Shown here one piece after another: positions 1-13,063 of a stretch of DNA of 64,000 nt. The DNA is from Vanessa cardui (Eukaryota; Arthropoda; Insecta; Lepidoptera; Nymphalidae): NCBI RefSeq assembly GCF_905220365.1, contig NC_061124.1:16298070-16362069 (forward strand), written 5' to 3'. Position numbers and translations under genes: made by a program. How positions within the stretch are numbered: the first letter of the stretch is position 1; each line of letters begins with the position of its first letter. The notes under the pieces are model-generated. The model was not told the origin of the DNA and did no database searches. It saw only the letters and a program-made list of their open reading frames with translations.

Positions 1-3000
1 CGATAGTTCTGCGGGAGCGTCCAAGAGTCGCGCGCCGCCGCCTCCACTCGTGTTCGCGGCGACTCGTGCGTACGCCGACATCTGCAATGGTACTCGTAGG
101 TACCATCAGCATGCAGTCGTCCCTTCACGCAACAATCATATCTCGTTACTCGATTGATTGAAATTATTAAATAATAACAATGAAAAACCTTGAAATGAGT
201 GTAGACCTGCAGGTCCGCACGTGTAGGCGCTACAAAATCGAAGATACTGATTTGTCTTTCCAAAGTTAAACCTCTTCATTTTAACTAATTTATATGCAAT
301 ACATATTACTAAAAGTAAAAAAGGCTTCAATGAATAGAGCGTTAATCAAATATTATTTCAAAATGTTTAACTTTAATTATTGGCAATTTCGTATACCTAT
401 ACCTATAATTATACAAATAATACTAGTTGCAGTATTCGATCGTATACCTCTGAGTATGTAGTAATACAGATATTACCTTTATGTCACGAACCATGTGAAG
501 CTGAGTGTTAGGCAATAAACTTTCAAAGACTCCATTACGCGAGATACTTTAAAATAAAATAACGACCCGCCCCCGTGTCTCACGGGTGAACTAAGTATAC
601 TACCGATTTTTTTCTTGTCTCTTTACTCTGTTGTCCATGTATTATATACAAAACCCTTCCTCTCGGATCACTCTATCTATTAAAAGAACCGTTGGGTAAT
701 TTGAAAGATCTAAGCATATGCAGGAATAGACAGCGGTAAGCAACTTTGTATTATATGTATCTGCTAAAACCTTAAAGTTAAAGCGCGGTGCCAACGTGTC
801 TTACTGTCCATTAACGGGGAGAGATAGCGTTCCCTCAGCACTATAATTGTGAGTCTTATAATTTTTGTCAGACAAGAGTCATCTGCTGTGTCAGAAATTG
901 ACGTTAGACGTGAAATTATGACGTGAATGCTTAGCAAGATCAAGGACAAAAACATAATAAAAGTTTAACCTGTGTACAAACCTCATAAAGGATTGGCATG
1001 AAATACCTATTAGAATTTTTTTCCATAAGTTAGTTACTTACGGAACAGTTAAAACTGAATGAAGAATTTGTTTATAATCGCAGTCATCATTACGCGACTC
1101 GTGATGGCGGAGCGAGTCGTGAGGCGCGACGCGGTGCTCGCTCTGCTCCTCCACTTGTCTCGAAGTGGGTATAAATTGAAGTGGTACGTGTTATTTCACA
1201 GTAATATAAACGCTCCTACTTTACGCGATACGGACACTAAATAGCCAATACTTACAGGAGGGATACAATTCTAGTGAAGTAAAATTACGAAACCGAAGGT
1301 TTCTTCGTTGTAACAGAACATTTATAGGCTGGTCGATAAGTTCATTTCATTTTATTTAGTGGGAAGCTATCACATCGGCCCGGATACACTGTTGACTCGT
1401 TAGGCAGTAGCTAGATATGTTTTCTTACCACCATTCGCATTACCTACAATCTTATCGAATTGTCAAAATTCAGCAACATTTACGAACTTATAACTGATAC
1501 GTCATGACAGCCGTCGAGTTGACAATTCCTCGTAAAGTATGAAGAGGCTGAAAGTTGAACAAATTTTCCATCGTCGACCGCGTCTCCGGGCGGCGCTACG
1601 GCCCAGCTCTCGCGCGCCGTCCGGGCGTTATCAGCCACTCGAGTCGCTGCAGAACTCGACAGCGCGATCGCGACATGTGCGTCTCCATGATTCACAGATC
1701 AGCGCTTATCTCCTGTCATCCTTGTTATTGTAAGATTGTGCGAAATATATCGCTTGCTGGTAAATATTTTTATTTTTGCGAATTATCCGCGATTGTGACT
1801 CTGGACCAAATAGAACGCTTTATTACATATTTTAAGTTTCTATTAATATTTTGTTCAATAAGACATAATTATTACTCTATTTGCATTTAACTAAAAAACA
1901 CGACACTTACTTACTTACTAACTTAGACTTAACGATGAACACTTAAGGGCCAACTATATAAAATAGAATTTAAATTAGGGATGTTGATTTAAAAATAAAT
2001 TTAAATTTGATGATGATGGGTGAATATATCACTTCAAATCTGGCTATGACTACGGCCATGTAGATAAAATTTTACCGTCTTCAGACACCGATACGAAATT
2101 ATTTTGGATTATTCTAAATCGGACTGGCTATTACGAATATTTGATATAATAATAGTTTATTATATAATTCTAATGCAACAGTTTGACTTTATTTTATAGG
2201 CTTTTGTCGTCCTCGGTATTCGGTGTAATCACAGAAAAACAAATTTTGTATCGGATTCGATTACGGTTTCGGAGAGACTTTTGTTGACGGAGCTCCATAG
2301 CATCCCCGATTTAAATATAAGTATGATTTAAAGGTGTTATTTCGTAACTTTCTTGCGATAAATAATAGGTCATACACAATAAGCGTGTCAGGCGAGATGG
2401 CAGGTGGGCGGCGCTCGCAGCTTATCGCCTGTCCGCTTGACAGACTGACAGCCGTCAATGTATGGAACCACTCGATAGCTGATCTGTTTAGAGATTTCGA
2501 AAGATCACGCCGATCGTTTTGAGGTTGCTGAAATTTATTTTTATGTGATATTAAATAGAAATTCTAATATTAAACAGTAAAGAAGGTCAGAAGGAAACCA
2601 TCTATATACTAGGCTTCGGCAATTCAATAATATTTTGAAGCAAATTCAGAAAATCCTGAAGATAAGTTTTACAAAATTACATTACGTTTGTGTTTTTAAT
2701 TTACGTATGTAATTAATAAAAAACAAGACTTTCATGATGGGCATAAATCGACCTTCATATTTGTGTAATTAGCGTAAAGATTGACTGGTAGAAGAAGAAC
2801 TGCTATTCACTCAATACTTTTCAATAATGTTTTTAAACAATTATACAGGCGGGAACCCACGTACACAATCACACGATCCACCACAGTCCGCAGTTCATAA
2901 GCTCCATTCAGAGTTTTCTTAATATTCTATAAAACACTCCCATTCCAAACGAATGATTGGCGACATGACGATTATGGTTTTGATTCAACGGAATTTGAAT

Positions 3001-3514
3001 GATAAATTCGATTTACATTCAAGGAAAAATCATGATCGTGTTCATCATGAATGGGTTAAGGAAATACAAAGTCTTAGGTCGAAAAAAACAACTTACTCTC
3101 ATCAAATCATGGAAACAGAAGACAAGTTTACCAGCGACAACATTATCTGAGATAAAGGTATGAACGCGCCTGCTATTAAATATTTTCACATGGGTGCGAT
3201 TTGGGGCAGAATTTCTTACTGTCTTTAATTAAATTTTGTGTATATGATGTGATATCATATGATGTACGACATATAATAACTCTTTTGCAAAGTTTTTTAC
3301 TGAGGTCGATTACAGCTCTTTCGAGGGTGGTACCTTGTAGTTTATGCCGCATAACGTATTAAAGCCGCATTTTCGAAAGTCTATTTTTACTTTATTCGAA
3401 AGTTTCTTTTGAAACTGTCCCCGAAGTAGTTTCTGATTTATATAAACGGCACGCTTAATCTATCCATATTAAGAAAAAAATGTTAGTCTGCATCAGATTC
3501 ACTTAAAATCAAAA
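1..3514. other. Gene-free stretch
   Basis: I see no supportable exon here on either strand. The DNA is AT-rich with short GC-rich patches around 1-90, 1560-1700 and 2390-2460. Open frames are short and have no recognisable motif. Confidence 0.6.
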
Positions 3515-3816
3515 AATAAATAAAATTTTAACAAAAAGAAAAACCGTCTTCAAACAAAACACTATTTTAAAACAAATAAAAATGCACTAAAAAGTAATAA
3601 AAATAATTGCATATTTAACATATTTTAGAGTCCTCCTAGGTAAAATGAAATGAAAAAAATTAGACTACCTAAAACTCGATTTACGATTATATAATGTAGT
3701 TATAATTATTGCTATATTTTGAGTCGGTGTTTATTACTTTTTAGTGCATTTTTATTTGTTTTAAAATAGTGTTTTGTTTGAAGTCGGTTTTTCCTTTTGT
3801 TAAAATTTTATTTATT
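3515..3816. repeat. Foldback (long terminal inverted repeat) element
   Basis: The left arm (about 3515-3601) and right arm (about 3730-3816) are near-perfect reverse complements over about 87 bases. One mismatch lies in the ACCGTCTTC / GAAGTCGGT part and another in the TTTTTC run. The spacer of about 128 bases is AT-rich and has no coding frame. The structure fits a MITE or snapback DNA transposon. A broken relative of one arm (TTTTTAGTGCAT, then AGTGTTTTGTTTGA) lies at about 10870-10950. No clear target duplication was found, so the family is unknown. Confidence 0.75.
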
Positions 3817-4178
3817 AACAATTTATATGCTGCCCTAATTCAACTTCTTTGACAAACATATTTATGTATTGTGTAAAAATTATGTAATATATTGTGTTCG
3901 AATAGAATCAAGCGTGTATTTTGGTACAAGTACACACATAAAGTGTATTAAAATTTTTAAATCGTTAGCATTGTATTGTGTAATATCTATCACCTGAGTT
4001 CGGTCAAAATACTGTAATAAGAAGATAAAGCTTGATCACTGAGGAAAGAGTTTACGCTAAAGGAATGTTTTTATGTAGTTTTTACACACAACTTAGGTAG
4101 TATTAAAATTATTATTAAATTTATTTTAATAATAAAAGTAGTATTAACGGGATGAAAAAATGCTAGCTATGTGTCTAT
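3817..4178. other. Gene-free AT-rich stretch
   Basis: Nothing recognisable is seen between the foldback element and the first SINE. Confidence 0.6.
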
Positions 4179-4495
4179 GAGCCGAGATGGCTCAGTGGTT
4201 AGTACGCGTGTTTTTTAACCGGTGATTGCGGGTTCAAACCCAGGCAAGCACCATTGACTACTCATGTGTTTTTAATTAATTTGTGTTTATAATTCATCTC
4301 GTGCTCGGCGGTGAAAAAAAATCATCGCGAGGAAACCTGCATGTGTCTAATTTCATAGAAATTCTGCTACATGTGTATTCCACCAACACGCATTGGAACA
4401 GCGTGGTAGAATATGTTCCAAAACTTTCTTTTCAAAAGGAGAGAAAGCCTTAGCCCAGCATTAAGAAATTTGCAGGCTGTTTTTGTTGTTGTTGT
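4179..4495 (+). mobile_element. tRNA-derived SINE, copy 1
   Basis: The element starts with a tRNA-like head: box A-like TGGCTCAGTGGTTAGTACG, then the box B-like GGTTCAAACCC. A conserved body follows (TCATCTCGTGCTC, GAGGAAACCTGCATGTGT, TGTGTATTCCACCAAC, TTAGCCCAGCA). It ends in a (TTG)n tail. The same order recurs in three other copies in this window. Several changes from the other copies (an A-run in the GGTGAAAAAAAATC part, TTCTTTTCAAAAGGAG) suggest an older insertion. From memory it resembles the Metulj SINEs of butterflies. Confidence 0.85.
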
Positions 4496-7400
4496 ACGTA
4501 AACTTTAAACATAAAGATAATATTTAATATTTTGTAATAACGTACCTAGACTGGTCCGAAGTATAAATACTAAACAATTATTTTTATTTAAAAATCTTTA
4601 AAATTATTTTGTTATTAATTTTGATAAGCATGAACAGTGTGTGTCGTACAGTTTGACCTCAAGTTATCGGCAGTGAGCGCGGAGAGCGTTAATGTGAGCT
4701 GCAATACCAATTTATTACTAAGAAAACCTACTCAACGTTTTCAATAGCAAGTAAGCGATGTTGCACAAAGACTTATAGCTAAGTATTACTAAATCGATAT
4801 ACATAGTTGCAACTGCTTGCCTCGTCATTGGGAGACTATTTTCTGTTAAAACGTTTTTTGCATAAAAGGTAGGAAAAAATGCAACCCATGCCTGAATAAA
4901 GTTTGAATCATGTAAATCTTCTTCTATAAGTTTTCTTTTCATTTCTTGTCTGCATGTCAAAAATAGTTATTGACGTCGCCGCGGGGTTTTACTCGCTGCT
5001 CACCAAAGCCCAGCAAGCACATTCTTTTTACAGGTAGACTTTTCAAGCCATATGTTTCATGTCGCGTCCCTTCATACGTCACATAAACGCACTCTTCCCT
5101 AAAAGCGGCGGCGTTAGCTCAGCGCTTTGGAACTAGACCATTGCTGCTGTGATGTTAAGGTAAACGTAGGCAGCAATGAAGTTAGCGAGTGAAGTAATCG
5201 TCGGTGTATTGCCTGCAAGCTTAGGACTTGACAGAAAGAGCCGATGATTGCACGTGAGTGTGTGCGTGCGCGTCGTTATCACGCGGATCTCGAGCGCCCG
5301 CCCCTCCGCCCGCACCGCGCACGTCACACATTACAATGTCTGTGTACTGTTATTGATATTCAATTTTAATTTTCTTTTATTGATTGCTTGATGACAGAAT
5401 TGGTGCACAGTATGAGATGATTGCAATAATTAGATATTGCCTGTAACTAATTGTGTGTACCATGGCGTGAAGTTTTGTCATAAAATTTGAATGCTCTCGA
5501 AACCTATGGTAATTTCAGAGTTATACCGAATGTACATAAAAAGATAAATAGCTATCACAAGTAGTTTTAAATTACATTAGCATAGCTTATTGTCTATGAA
5601 TAAACGTCGTGACTATAGGTGTGATGAAGTAGGAAAAGCCTCATGATGATGATGCTTGCCATTCTAATCATCTGCTTCGTCACCTCGAGATCTGAGCTCG
5701 TGTTGGTAATCCTAAGGCCTCTCAGATCTATGAATTGAAAGCAATAATGTTGAGTCATCGTAAAAAGTAAGCATATAAACAAGCCGTTATCACAACATCT
5801 AGCGATGTGTATCTGCGCGCTCGTATGTGTGCGTGCGCGTATCTGGCGACACATCGTATTAATTACACTCGCTTAGCGTTATCGGCGACTACACTATTAT
5901 ATTTATTTTCAAAGTTATAATCTTATATCAACTTATTTTATGTAAAAATATTATATTTTTATATACTCCGACTGTTTTCCATCGGTATGGAGTACCTACC
6001 TATCGTACAGGCAGGGATTTAAACTTTCTCAGGAGACTCGGTATTTCTCGAGATACCTATTTTCCTTGATTAATTTCACGACATAATATGGCTACGCCGT
6101 TCACTTCATACTCAAGTGTTATGAAAACATTAGCATTATTATTAGTATGTTGCTGTTTAGGATTTGCCTTATTTAGATGTTTGAATGTTCAGTATCTCAA
6201 CAAAGGATTTCTAATTATAGGTATGTAATGTTAAAAATGAGTACCTTTGCGTTTTACAAATGTGCTTATTGCTATCAAACGTATGAAACTCGCGTAGTCT
6301 TGCCGAATGTTATCATATCTATTAGGCGAGTGCACAGCAAACTTAATGACAGAATTTGAGAAATGTGATTAAAAGTTCTGCAGTAACTGTCCCCTGAATC
6401 CGCGCTGGTAATAGTTGGTCTAGTAGCATGCAGAGTGCATCGACCCCGCGCCGCGTGGTGCGCTCCTATCGTGTACTCCTTAGATATGCAAAACGTTATC
6501 TCGTTTATCTTAACTAGGTGTTAATGTGAGATTGCCTATCTTAGAGTTTTGATAATCGTATCTAACAGATACAGTATCTAGCCGAACAGCTGATGAGCAG
6601 CGCGCTGCCGCCCGCTATCGGTGCCTATGTTTGCGGTGACTATCTGAAGCCGATATGTCCTGAGTCATTTCTTCGTTAGAAGGACTCCGTATGGGAGCGT
6701 CCGTCATGAACAATCCATACGTCGGAATGTTCGCTCGCGACGCCGGGAGGAGGCGCGGGTGCGTACGCTGGAGTCGGGTCGACGTCGCGAGGGAACGAGC
6801 GCGCTGGGTGTGTTCGCGAGTGACGTGATAAGGCGAGCAAACAGCGGCGACGGGCTCTACGCAAATATTTGTAGGCATCGCGTCGAGTACACTTCCCCCG
6901 GCTCCCGCCCCCGCCAACCCTCTCCCCTATCGTCGAAGCGAGCTGAAAGCGTTCGTGATATTCAGCCGTATCTACGGTAGCTGAGATATCGCGATACCAT
7001 CCCCGATACTGAGTAATTATCAGATAGAAGGCCCAGAGATTTGATTACGAGAGCTCGTATCTTCGCCGCCGGCTCATTACTAGTGATACTTCGCGTAGAC
7101 GTAGACTCTTAGAGCACCGGTCGAGCCGTGCTGTGTGGCCTCGGAAGCGGTGTGGTCTGCAGTGCAGCACAGTGCATCGCGGTGCAGTGAGAAGCGTGAC
7201 AGTGCAGTGCAGTGCGACGGCGCCGCGGCGACGATCGTAATCCCGCCGGCGATCTGATAGGCGCTCGATACGTCCAAGGATTATTGATGGGCGCCGATCG
7301 ACCTCAACACGATCTTATCAGTTGTTATTTCGTCGAATATTTTCCGTGAAAAGCTAATAAAGCGCGGGCGGGTGTGGTGCACGCGGCACGTGACGTGATG

Positions 7401-8174
7401 GCCGCGATAAGCCGCCATATTGTTTCAGCGAACCCCCTCGCCCCTCGGCCCTCACCCCCCAACGCCGCTGAATCACGTTTACCAGCCGTGCTATAATATT
7501 ACTCACAGGTATTTTTCTAATGCCTAGTACACATTTCCCACTAAAACGTTTATTAACTGCGTTCATATTTTCGTGAAATGTGATCCAAATAAAAGACACC
7601 TAACTATAAAGTAGGTACTGATTTGAAGTGCACTGCCTCAATTATAATAAATATATAATTAATGTTTTGTGTGACATTATTTTTTAATGTCGCGACGATG
7701 AAGAATGCCGACGGAAATATTTTGGTGACAACTTGACTCAGTTAAATTTGTATTAAGTCAAGTTCTACGAAAACTTTATGAACGTGTCGTAATCGATTAT
7801 TTTACTGAACATATTACATGAGGATATAGTTTAACAGATCATTTTCAAATTCAAAATTTTAAATTGAAATATACGGTTAAAATACTTCAATTTCAATCAA
7901 AATAAAATAATAAAACGAACAAAATGACACGATTTACGGCCAACACTACACGCTACGAATTGAAAGTTTGAAAGATACCAGAACAAGTTCTGACGGGCAA
8001 ATAATGGAATTCAGTGCAGCATATACTTATCTTCGCCATTAAATAGTATAATTATTCCTCAGAATATTGGCATTGTCACATATTCAATAGCTATTGAAAT
8101 GTACCATAAACAGCAAAAATGAAACACAAAGCAAATACAATGCAATGTTGGGACCGCTGTTACCGATATTATTT
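4496..8174. other. Gene-free stretch with GC-rich, GATA-motif-rich part
   Basis: No exon is supported. Bases about 5260-5330 and 6560-7460 are GC- and CpG-rich against an AT-rich background. The latter also carries many WGATAR motifs and a run of GTGCA/CAGTGCA units near 7160-7215. This could be regulatory DNA of the GATA gene, whose 3' end lies downstream, but that is inference. Confidence 0.5.
6496..6555. promoter_or_regulatory. Cluster of four GATA-factor motifs
   Basis: Four strict WGATAR matches fall within 60 bases: TTATCT at 6496 and 6505, CTATCT at 6536 and TGATAA at 6550. Further matches follow at about 6827, 7017-7025, 7258 and 7313. Such density suggests an enhancer. Binding and target gene are not shown by the sequence. 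Confidence 0.35.
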
Positions 8175-8477
8175 CAACCACAACAACAGCCTGTAAATTC
8201 CCACTGCTGGGCTAAAGGCCTCCTCTCCCTTTAAGGAGAAGGTTTGGAACATATTCCACCACGCTGTTCAAATGCGGGTTGGTGGAATACACATGTGGCA
8301 GAATTTCTATGAAATTTGTCATATGCAGGTTTCCTCGCGATGTTTTCCTTCACCGCTGAGCACGAGATGAATTATAAAGACAAATTAAGCAAATGAATCA
8401 GCGCTGCTTGCCTGGGTTTGAACCCGCAATCATCGGTTAAGATGCACGCGTTCTAACCACTGGGCTATCTCTGCTCT
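8175..8477 (-). mobile_element. tRNA-derived SINE, copy 2
   Basis: This is a minus-strand copy of the same SINE. Read on the plus strand, it opens with the (CAA)n tail and CCTGTAAATTCCCACTGCTGGG and closes with the reversed box B (GGGTTTGAACCC) and box A. The short direct repeat ATATTATTT flanks it at 8166-8174 and 8487-8495. It may be a target duplication, but it is AT-rich and therefore weak. Confidence 0.85.
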
Positions 8478-8704
8478 ATAATATAAATATTATTTGATAT
8501 ATTTAAATACATACATTTTTGAACGGTTCTTGTAATTGCCGTACAGCTGAAAAATAATCCAATAAAATGTCAGTAATGACAAATTATTAAGAAGTAATAT
8601 TAGTAGAAATATAAAACAATTTATTAAGAAGATGAGTCCTGCACAACGGCTGACCATATCGAAGCAGACGTGACTATACCTTAGCTTAACGATATGGGGA
8701 CTCT

Positions 8705-9028
8705 TATGTTACGTTACGTTAACAATCTGTAAATTTCCTGCTGGACTAAGGCTCCTCTCCCTTTGAGGAGAATATTTTGAACGTATTCCACCATGCTGCT
8801 CTAATTCTGGTTGATGGAATACACACATGGCAGAATTTTGATCAAATTAGACACATAGGTACAGGTTTCCTCACGATGTTGTCCTTTACCGCCGAACACA
8901 AGATGAATTATAAACATAAATTAAGTACATGAATAAGCAGTGGTGTTTACAGGGGTTTGAACCCGCAATCATAGGTTAGTAGGTACACGCGTTCTAATCA
9001 CTGGGCCATCTCAGCTCCTACCATCTCA
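8705..9028 (-). mobile_element. tRNA-derived SINE, copy 3
   Basis: This second minus-strand SINE lies only about 230 bases from copy 2. It has the same body, with a diverged head (GGTTTGAACCCGCAATCATAGG) and a GTTACGTTAAC-type tail. The nine-base direct repeat GGGGACTCT at 8696-8704 and 9029-9037 fits a target-site duplication and supports the boundaries. Confidence 0.85.
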
Positions 9029-9037
9029 GGGGACTCT

Positions 9038-11530
9038 CAACAGGGAGACAAAAATATAATATAACGATTATTGAACAAATTGTTACTGAAACATAATTTA
9101 ATGACAATCGATAATTCGAATATACCTACTTTGTGCCTTTTTAACCAGCTTGCTTCGGAAAAGGCTATTGTAAACTTCAGATTTGTTCGTGACTTTTAGT
9201 ATCTGTCAGTGTCTTTCGGAATATCACATTTACTCATATAAACTAAATGATGGAGTAAGTTTTATTTTTCAAATATGCTTATTTATAGTTTTTAAGCAAG
9301 TATTGTAAATTTCGATGAAGTGTGATTGTTATTGACAACGACACAAAGATCTCACCTAAAATGTTTTTTTTCGACATCTCAATTAACACGAGACTTTATT
9401 ACGTCGTTAAAAACAACGCACTTGACAATCTTTGGTTATTTTTACAGATATATTTTTTAAATGATTATTTTTCTATTTTGAAACGCCTGAAGACTATTGT
9501 TTTATTCCAAAGGCGTGTTGTGAATATGATACGTTTTTTAAGAATAATATTTATAAGCGTAAACAATGTCTATTATTCCTATAATAAACTAAGTAAGTAA
9601 CAGGAGCAACCTCATTATTTGTTAGTGTTTTTTATATTAATAGCGTCCATACATCGCGATTTCTTTCTTACATTCATTTATATTTTTACTTACATATATT
9701 GCATAATTAAATATACTAAAAGGCATAAAATACTTTATTCCCTTAAACTTGTTCTTTAGTGATGCTTAGGTCCAATACCAAAATTAACCCAAAGTAAAAC
9801 GCCGTATGAAATTCACGAAATAAAATTAACTACTCTACTTTCTAATATTCACGAAATTTAATTAAATAATCTAATTTTTCGACCGCGAATGCCACAGAAC
9901 TTTGTCTACTCGCAAACCTCTTAATATGAGTACTCCGTAGTAGTTGACTAACGGCAGTCGAACCATAAAAATCTGTTTAGTCAATAATGCTGAATACTTC
10001 GGGCATTTTATTTCATTTCATTTACTTATATGAGGAAAATAAAAAGTATAAGAATAGATACGGATGGACTCCACATTTGCCGGAGCCCCGGGAGGAACTT
10101 TTACGTTTGCCATTTACACTCAACTGTTTAGGTACGAAATCAGAAGATTGAATGCGGCTTCTTTAAGCCGTCTCCTTGATTTGTGTTACATTTTGCACAC
10201 AATCGAAGAATTTAGATAATTACCAAATACCCCTAATCATCCTGCGACTCCTCGTCAGACATTTTTATCGAGCTCAATACCAACATCAGTTGTCGAACGA
10301 CCGAATAGGTAGTGTCTGAGAACTTGTAGGGAGTACAGGTCTATAGGACTACATCATGGATTCTATTGCAAGGTTGACTGAAACTTTAAAACAGGTTTCG
10401 TCCGTTGTGATGAAAATTTGTGTTTTTTTTAATTTCTACTTACAGATGTAGTATTTTTTTAGATAAGGTAGCTCTTAGAATTTAATTGAAATTTAGTGAA
10501 TATTCAGTATATACATATATTTGATTATATTATATTTATATATACTTATATATATTATATGATGCTTGATTTTTAAATTCCACTTCGAAAAAGGAGGAGT
10601 TCATTTGTATAAAAAATATTTCTTAAGTATTTTCGTATTATTTTCGCTCGGTACTTATAATTTAAACGAAAATAACATTAATCGTAACTACATTATATAC
10701 CTAGTCATAAATTGACTTTTAAGTAGTCTAACATTTTTCATTTCTTTTTACTTAGGAGAACTCTAAAAGTCTTTTGATCTTTGTTGTTCTTGGATTTAAT
10801 TTAGGAAGGTTCCTATGTGTCTTCTTGAATGGTTAACTCAGCGATCGTAAGTATTATTAATAAGTAAAAAGGATCTTTTTAACTTTTTAGTGCATATTAA
10901 TTTATGTAGTGCATATTATTAGTGTTTTGTTTGATGTCTCTGTTACAATTTTAGTTGTTCTAAAAAAAATTCAATTTTAATATCAATTTTTAAAAAAATC
11001 TTTCTTTTAAAGTACAATTAAAAAATAAAAAGTAAACGTAGACAGCTATGTACCTAATCTATGTAAAGTCAACGATTAGCTACCTATATTTAATCTTTAT
11101 TTATTATTCAAAGCAGAACTGTAAACAATATGTTATGTATTGTATACATTAACATGTATTATAAATATAATATTATTTTAAACTCAAATTCAATGCCTTC
11201 ATTATAAGTAGAAGCATTACACTTGCTTATTGACGGTCAAATTAAACACTACCACCGAAAACACTAAAATGAGTATTCACTTTTTAGTTGTAAGAAGTTT
11301 TTAGGTGTAAGAAACTATCAACTCGACGGTTCGTTTTGAGTAGAATCTATACACCGACGGTATGGTTACGTTTTATTATTCTTGTAAAATTTCTGTTCCA
11401 ACATTCTCGTAAGAGTCATAAACGGTATGTTCGTAGATGGTCGCCGTTTAGCACCGAGAACTCAACCGCGCCGTACATAATGGAATTGGTACAAAGGTGA
11501 AATTAAACAATGGTATAGTTAATAATTCGA
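9038..11530. other. Gene-free AT-rich stretch
   Basis: No gene is recognised. A 92-codon frame at 9322-9600 (+) is AT-rich, has no known motif and no splice context. A fragment related to the foldback-element arm lies at about 10870-10950. Confidence 0.5.
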
Positions 11531-13063
11531 TTTATTCAAAGTGTACTTTCATTGCTTATATTATATTTACATAAATGTAACTGCAGCCCGCGAGCAGCGC
11601 ATCGCTGCCGCGGGGCTCTATCATACATAAATAATAATAAACACGCTATATGTATCTATGCTATATAATATGCGTGGCGCCGGAACTGTTCCGGTCGCCT
11701 CCGGTGAGCAACCGTATTACTAAATTCATCACTCACTAATCGTTTTATTTTGTAACTTTAAAGATCTTAATAAAAATGTTTATTATAATTTAGTGACTAA
11801 AAGCAACAGCGGGTAATTATATTAATTCATACAGATATATTTGTTATGTACAAAAGTTGTGGCATCGGCCTCGCAGCGTAACGAGCACGTGGGCAGACAA
11901 CGGAGCGATATCCTTGCGTTACTCACAATGTGTCTTGTTTAAGTTATTATGCCGATTGTTGCAAGCTCAAGTACAGCAAGAACGTCGCCTACCGTCGTGC
12001 TTTTGTTGCCGTCGTAACGCGATGGTTCTGTGAGAGCTAAGTCTCGCGCCGGCTCCCGCACCAAGAGTGATCGAGTGAACCAGCGCGAGACACTGCCGAG
12101 CGCCTGCCCTCCGCCCTCGGGCACAGCAAGTCGTCGTAGTCGACACAGATATATCTGAGGTGACGATGAGGTGTTGAGATGCTTTGAACGCTATTCGTTG
12201 CTTATTCTTTATTTTGTGGCAGAGCCCCAGTAACGCACTTCTTAATATAAAATCTTATACATTTATAAATTCGTGGAATGCATTTTGAAGTCATGGAGTT
12301 CATAAAAATATAATAAAATTAACACACAATAATATCGAATATAATGTAGACTTTGTTTCCTACGAACAGCCTCCGTGGCGCACTTTAAGAACTATTGTAT
12401 AACATTACATAAAGTAACTATAGCGATAAATCTATTTAGGAATGCAACACTTTAGGAATGCCTAAGCACAGTCTTATAGTATTTATACATAGGTATAATA
12501 ATTATTTGGTAACAGAACACGCCGTCTGCCGCCGGGCGACGTCGGGGAGCGCGGCGCAGGCGCGACTCGTGGCTTCCGACCGCGTCCTCATTGTATATTA
12601 AATATTGTCGGAGAGATTCGAGTGACGCTGACGTGAACGGTGACCCGCGTCGAAAGTCACGAGTTGGCGTCTGGCGATTTGTTCCTATCTTAACTTTCGA
12701 CCTAGATCGTCATCGATCGTGACAATAAATTCGAACGTTGGACTAAATTAGTACTGGTCTATGTTAAAAGTCATTGTAAATATTTAAATAATCTTCTATA
12801 AATGCTCGTACTCATAGACTCCTCTCTAACATAAAATATATAAAATTCTATCGTAAAACTACTCAAACTCGGATAGAGCACGGATCTCGGCGAGGCGCGA
12901 GCCCGTTCTCCGGCGATCTATCCGCTCTATTTGGTCAACTAGCGAAGACTCCTCGGCTCTCGTCCGCTACTCTACGACTAACTAAGCTTAAACGACTGAG
13001 ATTCTTATTATTATTCCGCTCGCGACGGCCGGTCGCGGGCTGAGATTGCTGCGGCGGCGGCGC
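11531..13063 (-). other. Putative 3' UTR of the GATA-factor gene
   Basis: This follows the stop codon at 13064-13066 on the minus strand. Minus-strand AATAAA signals occur at 12208-12213, 11744-11749 and 11531-11536, so alternative 3' ends are possible. The stretch is partly GC-rich and has no coding frame. A GC-rich hairpin lies at 11585-11617. The extent is inferred from the poly(A) signals only. Confidence 0.4.

Noticed and set aside
4179..4255. tRNA gene
   Set aside because: Box A and box B are present but the stems do not close as a tRNA and the sequence continues into a SINE body found four times.
9322..9600. 92-codon plus-strand protein
   Set aside because: Phe/Ile/Asn-rich composition of AT-rich noncoding DNA, no motif, no splice or promoter context.
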